Shown here piece by piece: positions 1-8,662 of a stretch of DNA of 38,201 bases. Source of the stretch: Terriglobia bacterium. GTDB lineage: Bacteria; Acidobacteriota; Terriglobia; UBA7540. How positions within the stretch are numbered: the stretch's first letter is position 1; every line of letters begins with the position of its first letter. The DNA lies in NCBI GenBank assembly GCA_035712365.1, contig DASTAW010000053.1, positions 1-38,201 of the forward strand, written 5' to 3'. A model generated the notes under the pieces. It did no database searches. It was not told where the DNA came from and was given only the letters and a program-made list of their open reading frames with translations. The translations under genes were made by a program, and so were the position numbers.

Positions 1-1332
1 AGTGATTCTCAGGTCAAGATACGGGGCTTTCGGATCGAACTGGGAGAGATAGAGACGGCGCTGCGCCGTCAGCCTGGAGTGCAGGACGCGGTCGTGACCG
101 TCGACGGTGAGGACGGAGCCAAACGCCTGCTGGGCTATGTCATTGCCGAACCCAGGCAAATGGTTGACGCGAATGTGTTGTACCGGCAATTACAGGACGC
201 CCTTCCCGCGTACATGGTTCCGGCAGCGCTCCAGGTGCTGCCGGCGTGGCCTGTCCTCCCCAATGGCAAAATCGATCGCGAGGCGTTACCGGCGCCCGAG
301 TTCAGGACTGCATTACAGTATCGTGCTCCACGCACATCGCAGCAGGAAACGTTATGCAAGCTGTTTGCCGAGGTGCTGGGGCTGGAGAGAGTGGGTATGG
401 ACGATAATTTCTTTATGCTGGGCGGTCATTCCCTTACAGCGATGAGACTGGTTGGCCGCATTCGCGCGATGTTGGGCAAGCAGTTGAACATCCGGGCACT
501 TTTTGAGGCGCCTACCGCGGCTGGCCTGACTGCCTTCCTCGCGGGGCAAAATTGCGCGGATATTTTTGAGATGATTCTTCCCATTAAGCCCGGGGGGGAT
601 GGTTCAGCTGTTTTCTGCATCCATGCCGCAGCAGGCCTGAGTTCCGCTTACAGCGTGCTGATGCCGTACCTTGAGGAGCACCCGATATATGGCGTGCAAG
701 CTCGCGGGCTCAGTCATCCGGCAGAGCTCGCGAATTCAATAGTCGAAATGGCAAGCGACTACCTGGCTCAGATCAAAGCAATACAGCCTCAAGGCCCATA
801 TCGTCTTCTGGGATGGTCTTTTGGCGGTCTTGTGGCACAAGCTATCGCCTCTCTGGCCCAGCAGCAAGGTGGCGAAGTGGAGATGCTCGCTCTTCTGGAT
901 GCGGTTCCTGCCGGACCTGACGAACAGGTGGAGGATCCTAACGGCGTATATCCCGATTTTCGATTCGGAGATAATGGGGATCTTGCAGAAATGATCGACG
1001 AAGCGCACCGCACGCGCGTGTTAAAAATCATTCAAAATAATGTGAAGCTTCGTCGAGAGTTTGAACCGCAGCGGTACGCGGGAGATGCCTTGTTGTTTAT
1101 TGCCGCGAATGATCACGATAAGTATGCAATCGCGAATGCCTGGAAGCCATACATCTCTGGAAGCCTCAAGGTGTTCTCTATTGGCTGCAGCCATCATGAT
1201 ATGTTGCGGCCCAGACCCATGGCAGAAATCGGCCGGTTGCTTTCCCAGGAACTTGACAGGCTGGCTTGCAAACAGAGCTGCGATGACACGGTCCCAGGCG
1301 CCGCGGTTGCCAGCCAAACTACCCTGGATTAA
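1..1332 (+). CDS. Non-ribosomal peptide synthetase, C-terminal part (A-domain end, carrier domain, thioesterase); 5'-truncated by window
   Basis: The frame is open from base 1, so the gene starts before the window. The first residues are adenylation motif A8 (QVKIRGFRIELGEIE), followed by A10 (LPNGKIDREALP, nt 256-291) with the catalytic lysine. A peptidyl carrier domain follows with LGGHSL (phosphopantetheine serine at nt 430-432). A type I thioesterase ends the protein: nucleophile motif GWSFGG at nt 811-828, a probable catalytic Asp in ALLDAVP (about nt 897) and a His in CSHHD (about nt 1185-1199). This is therefore the terminal module of an assembly line; the thioesterase would release the finished peptide by hydrolysis or cyclisation. 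The substrate of this last adenylation domain cannot be read because its A4-A5 core lies outside the window. Cytoplasmic enzyme. Domain identity is certain; the product is unknown. Confidence 0.95.
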   Translation, partial: SDSQVKIRGFRIELGEIETALRRQPGVQDAVVTVDGEDGAKRLLGYVIAEPRQMVDANVLYRQLQDALPAYMVPAALQVLPAWPVLPNGKIDREALPAPEFRTALQYRAPRTSQQETLCKLFAEVLGLERVGMDDNFFMLGGHSLTAMRLVGRIRAMLGKQLNIRALFEAPTAAGLTAFLAGQNCADIFEMILPIKPGGDGSAVFCIHAAAGLSSAYSVLMPYLEEHPIYGVQARGLSHPAELANSIVEMASDYLAQIKAIQPQGPYRLLGWSFGGLVAQAIASLAQQQGGEVEMLALLDAVPAGPDEQVEDPNGVYPDFRFGDNGDLAEMIDEAHRTRVLKIIQNNVKLRREFEPQRYAGDALLFIAANDHDKYAIANAWKPYISGSLKVFSIGCSHHDMLRPRPMAEIGRLLSQELDRLACKQSCDDTVPGAAVASQTTLD

Positions 1333-1546
1333 GACGGTTACCATGCGGAAACAGGCTTAGCCATCCATGAACTGTGGAGTCGGGCTGAAATGATTTTAGT
1401 AGACCCCTGTAATAAAATCTAACTTGATGCTGGGGCGCTTTTGCCGAGCGAGAGAGCGCAATGGATTACGGTGAAACTGAGAATCAGAACCCCGTATTGA
1501 TGTTTCGGCGGCTCCGGCAGATCCAGAAAGAAGATCAGGGGGAAGC

Positions 1547-3958
1547 TTGAAACAACTCGTCGATGACATGCGCCATGGGCTGCGAATACTATGGAAATCG
1601 CCACGCTGGACGGTGATCATGTGCGCAACCTTTGCGCTGGGCATCGGACTCACCACGGCGATCCTCAGTTTAATGTACAGCATCCTGTTGCATGCGTTGC
1701 CGTTCCCTGAGCCAGACCGCCTGGTGGCGATCTGGACTACGAGTTCGGCGGCGGCGAGAGCGAACGTGGCACGATTCGCCGTAGGCGCAGCCGACTGGAC
1801 AGACCTGCGGTCACAATCCAAGGTCTTTGACGACATCGCACTGGTTAGAGTAGTTCCCAACTTTAACCTTACCGGAAATGGCGAGCCGGAGGTCGTTCAG
1901 GGGGCGCGAATCTCATGGAATCTGCCTCAAGTTTTGCGCATGCAGCCATTGCTTGGCCGCACCTTCACCCGCGAAGAGACAGAAGCAAACTCCAGGCTTG
2001 TCCTGGTCAGCGATGGATTTTGGGCGCGGCACTTCGCGCGGGATGCGGGCGCCTTGGGTAAGAGCATTCAACTGAATGGAGAAACGTTTCAAATCGTCGG
2101 AATCATGTCGCCGGAATTTCGGTATCCCACCAGGGACTCCGAAGTCTGGGTCCCTCTTTTCATTCCACCGGACGAAATCCGGGCCAGATGGGGCTTCAAT
2201 TACAGAGCAATTGGACGGCTGAAACCAGGCATTTCGCTGCGGCAAGCGCAGCAGGAACTGTCATTGATCATGCAGGGCCTGGGCCGCCAATATCCCAAAA
2301 CCAATGCTGATCTTGGAGTTCTTGTGGAATCGCTGCTGGATAGCGCCGTCGGACAGTTTCGGACAACCCTGTACACGCTTCTTGCGGCCGTGAGTTCACT
2401 GCTATTGATCGGTTGCATCAATCTTGCCGGCTTGCTGGTCCTTCGGGCAAACGCCCGGACTCATGAGTTCGCCATCCGCTCCGCTCTCGGGGCAAGCTCT
2501 GGACGATTGCGCAACCAGGCGCTTGCCGAGGTGCTTCCCTTGAGTCTGGCCGGGTGCATTGGCGGAATATTCCTTTCGTGGTGCTTTCTCAAAATCCTGG
2601 TGCGCTGGCTGCCAGCCCAGTTGCCAGGGCTGGAATCGATTGGATTGCATTGGCCGGTGCTGGTTACCGCCCTGCTTCTCAGCGTATTCGTTGTGTTGCT
2701 GGCTGGAATACTCCCAGCCCGTTTGGTTTCCCGCGTGCAGCTCGCAGGCACTATGCAATTGGAATCACGTACCGTCATAGGCGGCTCCAAGACCCGAAAC
2801 GCTTTCGTGGTATTGCAGATCGCGGTGACCCTGGTGTTGGTGTTCGCCGGCGGATTGCTGGTCAGAAGTTTCGTCTCGGTGACGAAAGTCAATCCCGGAT
2901 TTTCGGCTCAGGATGTGTTGACGATGCAATTGTCCGTACCCCGAGTCAAATATTCCACTGATCAGCAGGTCTCGGAATACTACCGTCGCCTCATTGCCAG
3001 AATGAAAGCCCTTCCAGGCGTGGTAGACGCGGGATTGATCAACCTGTTGCCCTTCAGTGAGGGCCGTCTATCAGGCCCTGTGTTTATCGAAGGCAGGTCG
3101 GACAAGGATTGGATCGGCGCTGATAGCCGTTCTGTTACTCCAGGCTATTTTGGGGTAATGGGGATCCCGCTGCTTCAGGGCCGGGACTTCTCCGTAGAGG
3201 ACAAGGACAATACGGCGAAGGTTTGCATTATTGATGCACAGATCGCCAGGATGGCATTTGGTAATGGCAGCCCATTAGGCAAACGATTGCGGTTTGGAGT
3301 TGTCACGGCCGCCACCCCCTGGGTAGAAATTGTTGGTGTTGTAGGCCATGTCAGAAGCGAAAGCCTTGAGAGCGATCCGCGCTCTCAAGTTTATTGGCCA
3401 GAGGCCCAACAGACTCAGGACCGCGGAGTTCTCGTAATAAGAACGGCTGGCAATCCAGCTTCTTTGGCAGGCCCGGTTGTAACGCAAATCCACAATGAAA
3501 ACCCGGAACAACCTGTGTACGACATCCGTACCATGAAGGATCGGATCGAAGGCAGCTTCCAATCGCGCAATCTGCTGACTGGATTGGTGATGTTGTTTGG
3601 CGCGTCATCACTCTTGTTAGCATGCCTCGGTTTGTATGGTGTTGTGTCCTACGGAGCAGGACTGCGGTTACGCGAGTTCGCGATCCGGACGGCACTCGGA
3701 GCACAACCCGCCGCTGTGCGACGTCTGGTGCTTGGCCATGCGGTCCGCTTATGGGTATTAGGTTCAGTACTTGGATTGATTGCAACATGGCCGACCGGAC
3801 GCGCTCTCCAAAATATGCTGTATGGAGTGGGAAGCGCCGACGCAATCGCCCTGGCAATAGCGCCATTTCTGCTTTTCGTAACATCCCTGGTTGCTGGACT
3901 CGGACCTGCCCTCAAGGCAGGACGTATCAATCCAGCTGTCACACTGCGCGGGGATTGA
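1547..3958 (+). CDS. MacB/FtsX-type ABC transporter permease, acidobacterial duplicated orphan permease (ADOP) type
   Basis: The 803-aa protein starts at TTG with a strong upstream AGGGGGAAGC. The N-terminus (DMRHGLRILWKSPRWT...FALGIG) is the usual opening of this family, followed by a first membrane helix at about residues 23-48. Two repeats of a periplasmic MacB-like domain plus FtsX permease domain follow: FtsX signatures occur at about 305-325 (RTHEFAIRSALGA) and about 705-725 (RLREFAIRTALGA), each within a cluster of hydrophobic helices. No ATP-binding subunit is encoded nearby, hence 'orphan'. The family is greatly expanded in Acidobacteria and mostly of unknown substrate. Its place between the NRPS and the carrier-protein operon allows a role in export of, or resistance to, the peptide product, but such permeases are so common in these genomes that chance adjacency is possible. 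Confidence 0.9.
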   Translation: MKQLVDDMRHGLRILWKSPRWTVIMCATFALGIGLTTAILSLMYSILLHALPFPEPDRLVAIWTTSSAAARANVARFAVGAADWTDLRSQSKVFDDIALVRVVPNFNLTGNGEPEVVQGARISWNLPQVLRMQPLLGRTFTREETEANSRLVLVSDGFWARHFARDAGALGKSIQLNGETFQIVGIMSPEFRYPTRDSEVWVPLFIPPDEIRARWGFNYRAIGRLKPGISLRQAQQELSLIMQGLGRQYPKTNADLGVLVESLLDSAVGQFRTTLYTLLAAVSSLLLIGCINLAGLLVLRANARTHEFAIRSALGASSGRLRNQALAEVLPLSLAGCIGGIFLSWCFLKILVRWLPAQLPGLESIGLHWPVLVTALLLSVFVVLLAGILPARLVSRVQLAGTMQLESRTVIGGSKTRNAFVVLQIAVTLVLVFAGGLLVRSFVSVTKVNPGFSAQDVLTMQLSVPRVKYSTDQQVSEYYRRLIARMKALPGVVDAGLINLLPFSEGRLSGPVFIEGRSDKDWIGADSRSVTPGYFGVMGIPLLQGRDFSVEDKDNTAKVCIIDAQIARMAFGNGSPLGKRLRFGVVTAATPWVEIVGVVGHVRSESLESDPRSQVYWPEAQQTQDRGVLVIRTAGNPASLAGPVVTQIHNENPEQPVYDIRTMKDRIEGSFQSRNLLTGLVMLFGASSLLLACLGLYGVVSYGAGLRLREFAIRTALGAQPAAVRRLVLGHAVRLWVLGSVLGLIATWPTGRALQNMLYGVGSADAIALAIAPFLLFVTSLVAGLGPALKAGRINPAVTLRGD

Positions 3959-4129
3959 TCCCATGTGTTTCTACTGTTGTCGATCTTAGTAGCCCGCATC
4001 GGGGATGGTAATCCTCGCCTTTCAGCGCATTAAAGTAGCGGAATGGGTGATATTTGCCCGTGAGCTAATGTTTTGATCGCGTGCATTACAGGAGTGTTCA
4101 GACGGCGGCTCCCTGAATAAAAGAGTTAC

Positions 4130-4141
4130 CATAGGCCTATG
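4130..4141. promoter_or_regulatory. 12-bp perfect palindrome upstream of the carrier-protein operon
   Basis: CATAGGCCTATG reads the same on both strands and lies about 95 bp before the start of the carrier protein gene, in the 277-bp gap after the permease gene. It could be an operator for the operon, or chance; no matching regulator is seen. The rest of the gap (3959-4235) shows no gene and no promoter I can call reliably. Confidence 0.25.
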
Positions 4142-4235
4142 CAGGCTGTTCACCCAGGCCGTCCATGATGCCCGTAGCGGCAACTGCAACCAAATCTACA
4201 ACTTCAACCCGAATTTTTATGGAAAGGAATTATCC

Positions 4236-4487
4236 ATGGCCAATGAAAGCATGCATTCTGACCCGCTCACCGAGTTCATTCAGACCCACGCTCCACATCT
4301 AGCTTCGGAAATAACCGAGGACACCTCGTTACTTGACCAAGGACTGTTGGATTCGCTAAGCCTGATGAAACTGGTTGCATTCTTAGAGCGCCGATACCGA
4401 CTGGTAGTGCCTGAAAAAGAAATTACGCCCGCCAATTTCAGGAGTCTGGCCACCATTCGAAAGCTCATAGAAAACCTAAGCAACTAA
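4236..4487 (+). CDS. Free-standing acyl/peptidyl carrier protein
   Basis: The 83-aa protein is of usual carrier size. The motif GLLDSLSL carries the conserved serine (residue 40) for the 4'-phosphopantetheine arm, and ITEDTSLLDQ before it matches the helix I-II loop of carrier proteins. The start follows GGAAAGGAATTATCC, a good ribosome-binding site. In context (a dehydrogenase and a discrete adenylating enzyme downstream) it probably carries the activated amino acid while it is oxidised, like PltL in pyoluteorin or the carrier of anatoxin synthesis. That role is inferred from gene order; the family call is secure. It appears to be the first gene of the 4236-10903 operon. Confidence 0.9.
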   Translation: MANESMHSDPLTEFIQTHAPHLASEITEDTSLLDQGLLDSLSLMKLVAFLERRYRLVVPEKEITPANFRSLATIRKLIENLSN

Positions 4488-4687
4488 AACGGTTTTTGGG
4501 AATACAGCTCAAATTAGATACGATTGTGTTTCCACAACCTACAAAGCTTAAATTTAATTCAGCGAAAAAGCACCCTGCCGAAAGAAGGCCATTACGCGAA
4601 CTTGGCAACGATGGAGCAGGTGAAGAACCGCCTCAAATCTGCGCATATGCGTTCCATTCATCTAACCCTAAGCCTGCAGTGTGGATT

Positions 4688-5458
4688 ATGGTAGACACTC
4701 CTCGACACAAATATATAGTGGTTTTAGGATCGTGCTGTAGCGCGGACGCTTTACGAACCAAAAACCTCGAAGACATACAAGGCTCCAGGCTGCGATTGCT
4801 GTGGTATCAGGGGCGGACTTCCTTGCTCAGCATGGCCACCGGAAAACTTGATCCTTCCGAGTTTACGTACGCAAGCGAAGCCAAGGATGCACCGAAGCGC
4901 TGCTGGGAACTGGGCATGGTTGCCGATGAATTGGAAAAGCGGCAACTCCAACGACTGATCGAGGTGATCAAAATGAGCGATGCCCTTATTCTCGATTTTG
5001 TCTCTGCATTCGGATTTCCCTATGTTGTTGTTCAACCCGATGAGCGGTGCTTTCTCAGGTCCAATGATTGGCGACGTTACGTTGTGCTACAGAAAAAGTA
5101 TGAGCAGAAGAGACTCTGGGAGTTTCCCCTGCAGCTTTCATTGAGCGCGCTTCAAAAAATGCTCGGGGCGCTTTACGAATTAAACCCCGTGTTGCGCGTT
5201 ATCTTCCATGTTCCGAAGCCGCGCTTCAACGATGGTATAGTGTTCGACGACCCTGAACTGGCGGCCAATGCGGGCTTTTACTCCAGTTACGGCGAGCAAC
5301 TTTATCGCGAGGCGTCAAGATCCTTTCCGGGCGTTGGCATCATTGACTGCGGCGGAGAACGTGCTGATCCATCGCATTATATCGGACAATATCCGTTTCA
5401 CTATGACGAAAGCTATATGGCTGCGGTGCGAAAAGAGATAGAACGGCTTCTGGAGTAA
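4688..5458 (+). CDS. DUF6270-like protein of unknown function
   Basis: The chosen ATG gives 256 aa beginning MVDTPRHKYIVVLGSCCSADAL. The early VLGSC-S-DA motif after a hydrophobic strand is how DUF6270 proteins start (usually GSCVSRD), which is why I prefer this start to an in-frame TTG at 4496 that would add 64 unlike-looking residues. Other conserved-looking parts are a mid-protein LILDFVSAFGFPY, VIFHVPKP, and a C-terminal IGQYPFHYDESYMAAV. The hydrophobic strand followed by GSC-S and a late FHYDESY resembles an SGNH-hydrolase-like layout (block I serine, late Asp/His), as seen in proteins that modify sugars or acyl groups. That reading is inference; no function is established. It sits between the carrier protein and the dehydrogenase, so it may act on the carrier-bound intermediate or the final peptide. 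Confidence 0.6.
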   Translation: MVDTPRHKYIVVLGSCCSADALRTKNLEDIQGSRLRLLWYQGRTSLLSMATGKLDPSEFTYASEAKDAPKRCWELGMVADELEKRQLQRLIEVIKMSDALILDFVSAFGFPYVVVQPDERCFLRSNDWRRYVVLQKKYEQKRLWEFPLQLSLSALQKMLGALYELNPVLRVIFHVPKPRFNDGIVFDDPELAANAGFYSSYGEQLYREASRSFPGVGIIDCGGERADPSHYIGQYPFHYDESYMAAVRKEIERLLE

Positions 5459-5522
5459 GAGCCCTCTATTCCCTTACTCCCTCATCCTCGCCGATCTCTA
5501 AAGAACCCGTATTCCACCCGAA

Positions 5523-6707
5523 ATGCGCGCGGTTCTCATGCGCCGCGAGCTCGATTACCAAAGAAACATTACATATGAGGACAACGATACTGCCATGACA
5601 GATTTTCTTGCCGGCATCGAGGATTGTATTGCAGAAGGCGCGAGTTATTGCCGCTCGTTGAGTGACAAGTCATCCTGGAGTAGCTACATAGCTTCTGGTG
5701 TTCTCGGGAAGACTATGCCCGTCTCCGTTGGAGGTGAAGGCCGGCCCATATCATCCCTAGTGGCTACTCTCGATGGGCTCGCTTATGGCGGTGGCGATGC
5801 CGCGATTTTATTCGCGATGGCAGCCCAGATTCTGAGCGTGCAGCATCTCATTCTTGCTTTCGGAACAGAAGAGCAGAAATGCGCTTTCCTTTCACCAATG
5901 GTACGCGGCGAAAAGCGCGCGGCGCATGCGGCCACGGAACCGGAAGCAGGTTCTGACATTTTTGATCTGCAGACAACAGCTCGCCGTTGCGAAGGAGGCT
6001 ATCGTCTGAACGGAGTCAAGCGGTATATCACAAATGCGCCCTTCGCCGATACCGCTCTGGTGCTTGCAGTAACAGATCGTGAGCGGAAGAACTGGGGCCT
6101 AAGCTCTTTTCTGGTGGATCTGAACGGAGATGGAGTTTCCCGGAGCGGGAATATCCCGAAAATGGGATTGGAATCGGCCCAATTCGGCGAGATTTTGTTT
6201 GAGGATTGCTTCCTCGCAACGGAATGCCGGTTGGGGGAAGAAGGAGGCGGGGCTTCAATATTTTCCGCCGCGCTCGATCTCGAACGCGCATTCATCATGG
6301 CTCCCGCTGTCGGGATGATGCGTCGAGAACTCGAGCTCTCTGTCGCTCACGTCAATGCCAGAAAACAGCGCGGCCGCACGATCGGCAGTTTCCAGTCCGT
6401 GTCCAACCGAATTGCGGACATGGCTCTGAGGTTTGAATTAAGCAAGTTGATGATCTATTACGTTGCGGCCTTGAGCGATGCGGGACGGCCAATCAGGTGC
6501 TACTCGCCCTTGGCAAAACTGGCCTTAAGTGAATTCTATTTTGCTTCGAGTCTGGATGCCGCTCGCAACAAGGGAGCCGCCGGCTACTTGCTGGGCGATT
6601 CCTCTGGTAAAAATGTGCGGGATGCAATCGGCAGCCTGTTCTACTCAGGAACTTCAGATATTTTGCGCAATTTGATCGCCAGTTATGCGGGAGTCCACAA
6701 TGTCTGA
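5523..6707 (+). CDS. Acyl-CoA dehydrogenase-family flavoprotein, probable prolyl-carrier-protein dehydrogenase
   Basis: The protein is 394 aa from ATG 5523, or 370 aa from the in-frame ATG at 5595 (MTDFLAGIEDC); the shorter form lacks a basic leader and may be the true one. Family marks are ATEPEAGSD (FAD/substrate loop, about residues 140-148), YITNA, and near the C-terminus FYSGTSDILRNLI, the ACAD C-terminal helix signature. The family removes hydrogens alpha-beta to a thioester and uses FAD. In pyrrole-forming clusters (PltE, RedW) and in anatoxin synthesis a member of this family oxidises prolyl-S-carrier. The neighbouring carrier protein and the overlapping adenylating enzyme with a proline-like pocket support the same role here. 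The exact oxidation level (pyrroline or pyrrole) cannot be read from sequence. Confidence 0.85.
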   Translation: MRAVLMRRELDYQRNITYEDNDTAMTDFLAGIEDCIAEGASYCRSLSDKSSWSSYIASGVLGKTMPVSVGGEGRPISSLVATLDGLAYGGGDAAILFAMAAQILSVQHLILAFGTEEQKCAFLSPMVRGEKRAAHAATEPEAGSDIFDLQTTARRCEGGYRLNGVKRYITNAPFADTALVLAVTDRERKNWGLSSFLVDLNGDGVSRSGNIPKMGLESAQFGEILFEDCFLATECRLGEEGGGASIFSAALDLERAFIMAPAVGMMRRELELSVAHVNARKQRGRTIGSFQSVSNRIADMALRFELSKLMIYYVAALSDAGRPIRCYSPLAKLALSEFYFASSLDAARNKGAAGYLLGDSSGKNVRDAIGSLFYSGTSDILRNLIASYAGVHNV

Positions 6708-8235
6708 ATCTCTAATCCGCATCTTTCGCCACACGGTTGGGGCGTTTGGCAATTGTCCCGCACTGGTCGAGGGAAATATAGCCATTTCCTATACCGAGCT
6801 GGATGCCAAGTCCGACGAGATTGCGGCTGCCGTGGAACGAATGAAGTTACGTCCGGGATCGAAGGTTGGGATTTTCAGAAAAAAGAGCATTCCCACTGTT
6901 GCGGCCATTTACGGCGTCCTTAAAGCCGGATGCGCCTACGTGCCCATTGATACCAAAATGGGACCGGACAAGCTGGCAGCAGTCCTACAGGACGCCGGCC
7001 TGGAAGCCTTGATCGTTGACCCTGTACTGGAAAAGAAGATCCAGGACGTTGCGGCAGGTGGCTTGGGTTATCACTTCGAGGAAGTATCAAGCAGCGGTGA
7101 TCTCTTGTATTTCGCGGGCCCTTCCGGCGTTCGCAACACAGCGTCGATGGAGCCCAGCCTGGCTTACATTCTGTACACGTCAGGATCTACCGGAATTCCC
7201 AAAGGTGTTCAACACACGAATGCCAGTGCATTGGCGTTCGTGTCCTGGGCGGTAACTGAGTTCAATATATCGAGCAGCGATCGCCTAAGCTGCCACGCAC
7301 CTCTGCATTTTGACCTCACAATATTTGACTTGTTTGCCGCGGCCATGACGGGGGCATGCGTCGTGTTGATCCCGGATGATGTTGCGATATTCCCGCTGCA
7401 GGTCGCCTCCATCATAAAGAACGAAAGAATTTCAATATGGTATTCGGTGCCATTTGCTCTAATACAACTTCTGGAACGCGGGGATCTTGGCCAAAGAGAT
7501 CTGGCACTGCGTGAGGTGATATTTGCCGGGGAGCGCTTTCCTCCAACCCAGTTGCAGCAGCTTGCCCGGACATTGCCAAAAGTGCGGCTGACCAATCTTT
7601 TTGGGCCCACTGAAACCAATGTTTGCACATACCATCACTTATCCCCCCCGGACTTGGCATCTGACCAGTTTTGCCCGATTGGAATACCATGCCCATATTC
7701 ATTGATCGAAGTAGTCAATGAAAACGGTAATCGAGTTGCCGCAGGTGAAACTGGAGAGTTGCTGGTCGGAGGAGCTTCCGTGATGACCGGTTACCTGAAC
7801 AAACCTGAATTGAATGAAAAGAAATTTGTGACTCGAATGATCCAGGGGCAAGCCGAGAGACTTTTTCGGACCGGGGATCTTGTCTCAATGGCAGAAGGCC
7901 AACCTATGTTCTTCCACGGGCGCTTCGATCGCCAGGTTAAGGTACGAGGTTTCCGTATTGAGTTGGATGAAATCGAAGCAGCACTCGCCAACTGTGCAGG
8001 AGTCGCGGCGGCTGCGGTATGGATAGATAATGATCGCAACGGTTTTGCCGAGGTCCGGGCTGCGGTCGCAAGTGATGCCGCATCGGCAAAGCTGAGCGGC
8101 GATGATTTGATATGGAAAATCCGACGGCAACTCAGCGTGGCTGCGGTTCCGCTGCGCGTATGTGTATTGAGCAGCCTTCCACGAACCGTGAATGGCAAGA
8201 TCGACTATGCTGAATTGGCAAGGTTAGAGGCTTAA
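6700..8235 (+). CDS. Free-standing amino-acid adenylating enzyme, probable L-prolyl-AMP ligase
   Basis: The 511-aa enzyme has all adenylation motifs: A3 LYTSGSTGIPKG (about residues 158-169), A4 with FDLTIFDLF, A5 NLFGPTETN, A7 FRTGDL, A8 GRFDRQVKVRGFRIEL, and A10 NGKIDYAEL with the catalytic lysine. There is no condensation or carrier domain. Aligned by eye to GrsA, the pocket residues read D-L-F-Y-I-A-L-V-C plus the A10 lysine. This is very near the pattern I remember for stand-alone prolyl ligases (PltF/RedM about D-L-L-Y-L-A-L-V-C). It would load proline on the carrier encoded at 4236-4487. I chose ATG 6700 because GGGAG lies about 8 nt before it; an in-frame ATG at 6685 is possible. It overlaps the dehydrogenase gene by 8 nt, suggesting translational coupling. 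Confidence 0.88.
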   Translation: MSESLIRIFRHTVGAFGNCPALVEGNIAISYTELDAKSDEIAAAVERMKLRPGSKVGIFRKKSIPTVAAIYGVLKAGCAYVPIDTKMGPDKLAAVLQDAGLEALIVDPVLEKKIQDVAAGGLGYHFEEVSSSGDLLYFAGPSGVRNTASMEPSLAYILYTSGSTGIPKGVQHTNASALAFVSWAVTEFNISSSDRLSCHAPLHFDLTIFDLFAAAMTGACVVLIPDDVAIFPLQVASIIKNERISIWYSVPFALIQLLERGDLGQRDLALREVIFAGERFPPTQLQQLARTLPKVRLTNLFGPTETNVCTYHHLSPPDLASDQFCPIGIPCPYSLIEVVNENGNRVAAGETGELLVGGASVMTGYLNKPELNEKKFVTRMIQGQAERLFRTGDLVSMAEGQPMFFHGRFDRQVKVRGFRIELDEIEAALANCAGVAAAAVWIDNDRNGFAEVRAAVASDAASAKLSGDDLIWKIRRQLSVAAVPLRVCVLSSLPRTVNGKIDYAELARLEA

Positions 8236-8338
8236 ACCATCTCTTCCCACGACTTATCTACCAGGCTTTCAGATTATCAACACATTCTGCGCGCCGAATG
8301 CATCCACTAAAAATCATTTCGATTAAAAAGGAGCAGCA

Positions 8339-8596
8339 ATGGCAAATCCATTTGACGACGAGAACGGTGAGTTTATCGTGCTGGTGAACGAAGAAATGCA
8401 GTATTCGCTATGGCCCACATTTCGCGACATCCCAGAAGGCTGGAAATCGGTTGGCCCGCGCGGAAAGCGGAATGAGTGCCTTGACTACATCGAAAAGAAC
8501 TGGACAGATATGCGCCCCAGGAGTTTGGCAGAACAGATGAACAAGGAAACTGCCGTTCTGGAAGAGGATTCATCGGCGACTTCCAGGGTTAACTGA
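8339..8596 (+). CDS. MbtH-like protein, NRPS adenylation-domain partner
   Basis: The 85-aa protein contains the MbtH signature: NEEMQYSLWP (residues 17-26), PEGWKSVG, then CLDYIEKNWTDMRPRSL. The invariant tryptophans and the TD-RP-SL end are all present. MbtH-like proteins bind adenylation domains and are needed for their folding or activity, so this one probably serves the NRPS and/or the prolyl ligase just upstream. A clear AAGGAGCAGCA lies before the ATG. The short C-terminal tail (about residues 65-85) is beyond the usual family length of about 70. Confidence 0.95.
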   Translation: MANPFDDENGEFIVLVNEEMQYSLWPTFRDIPEGWKSVGPRGKRNECLDYIEKNWTDMRPRSLAEQMNKETAVLEEDSSATSRVN

Positions 8597-8662
8597 CAGG
8601 GAATCCCGAAGGGCCGGCATATCACCAGGCGCTTCCGCGGATATCACTTTTGCGATTACCTT

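Noticed and set aside
4496-4687. TTG 4496 as start of the DUF6270-like gene
   Set aside because: The extra 64 residues are unlike the family N-terminus, and the conserved motif begins right after the ATG at 4688.
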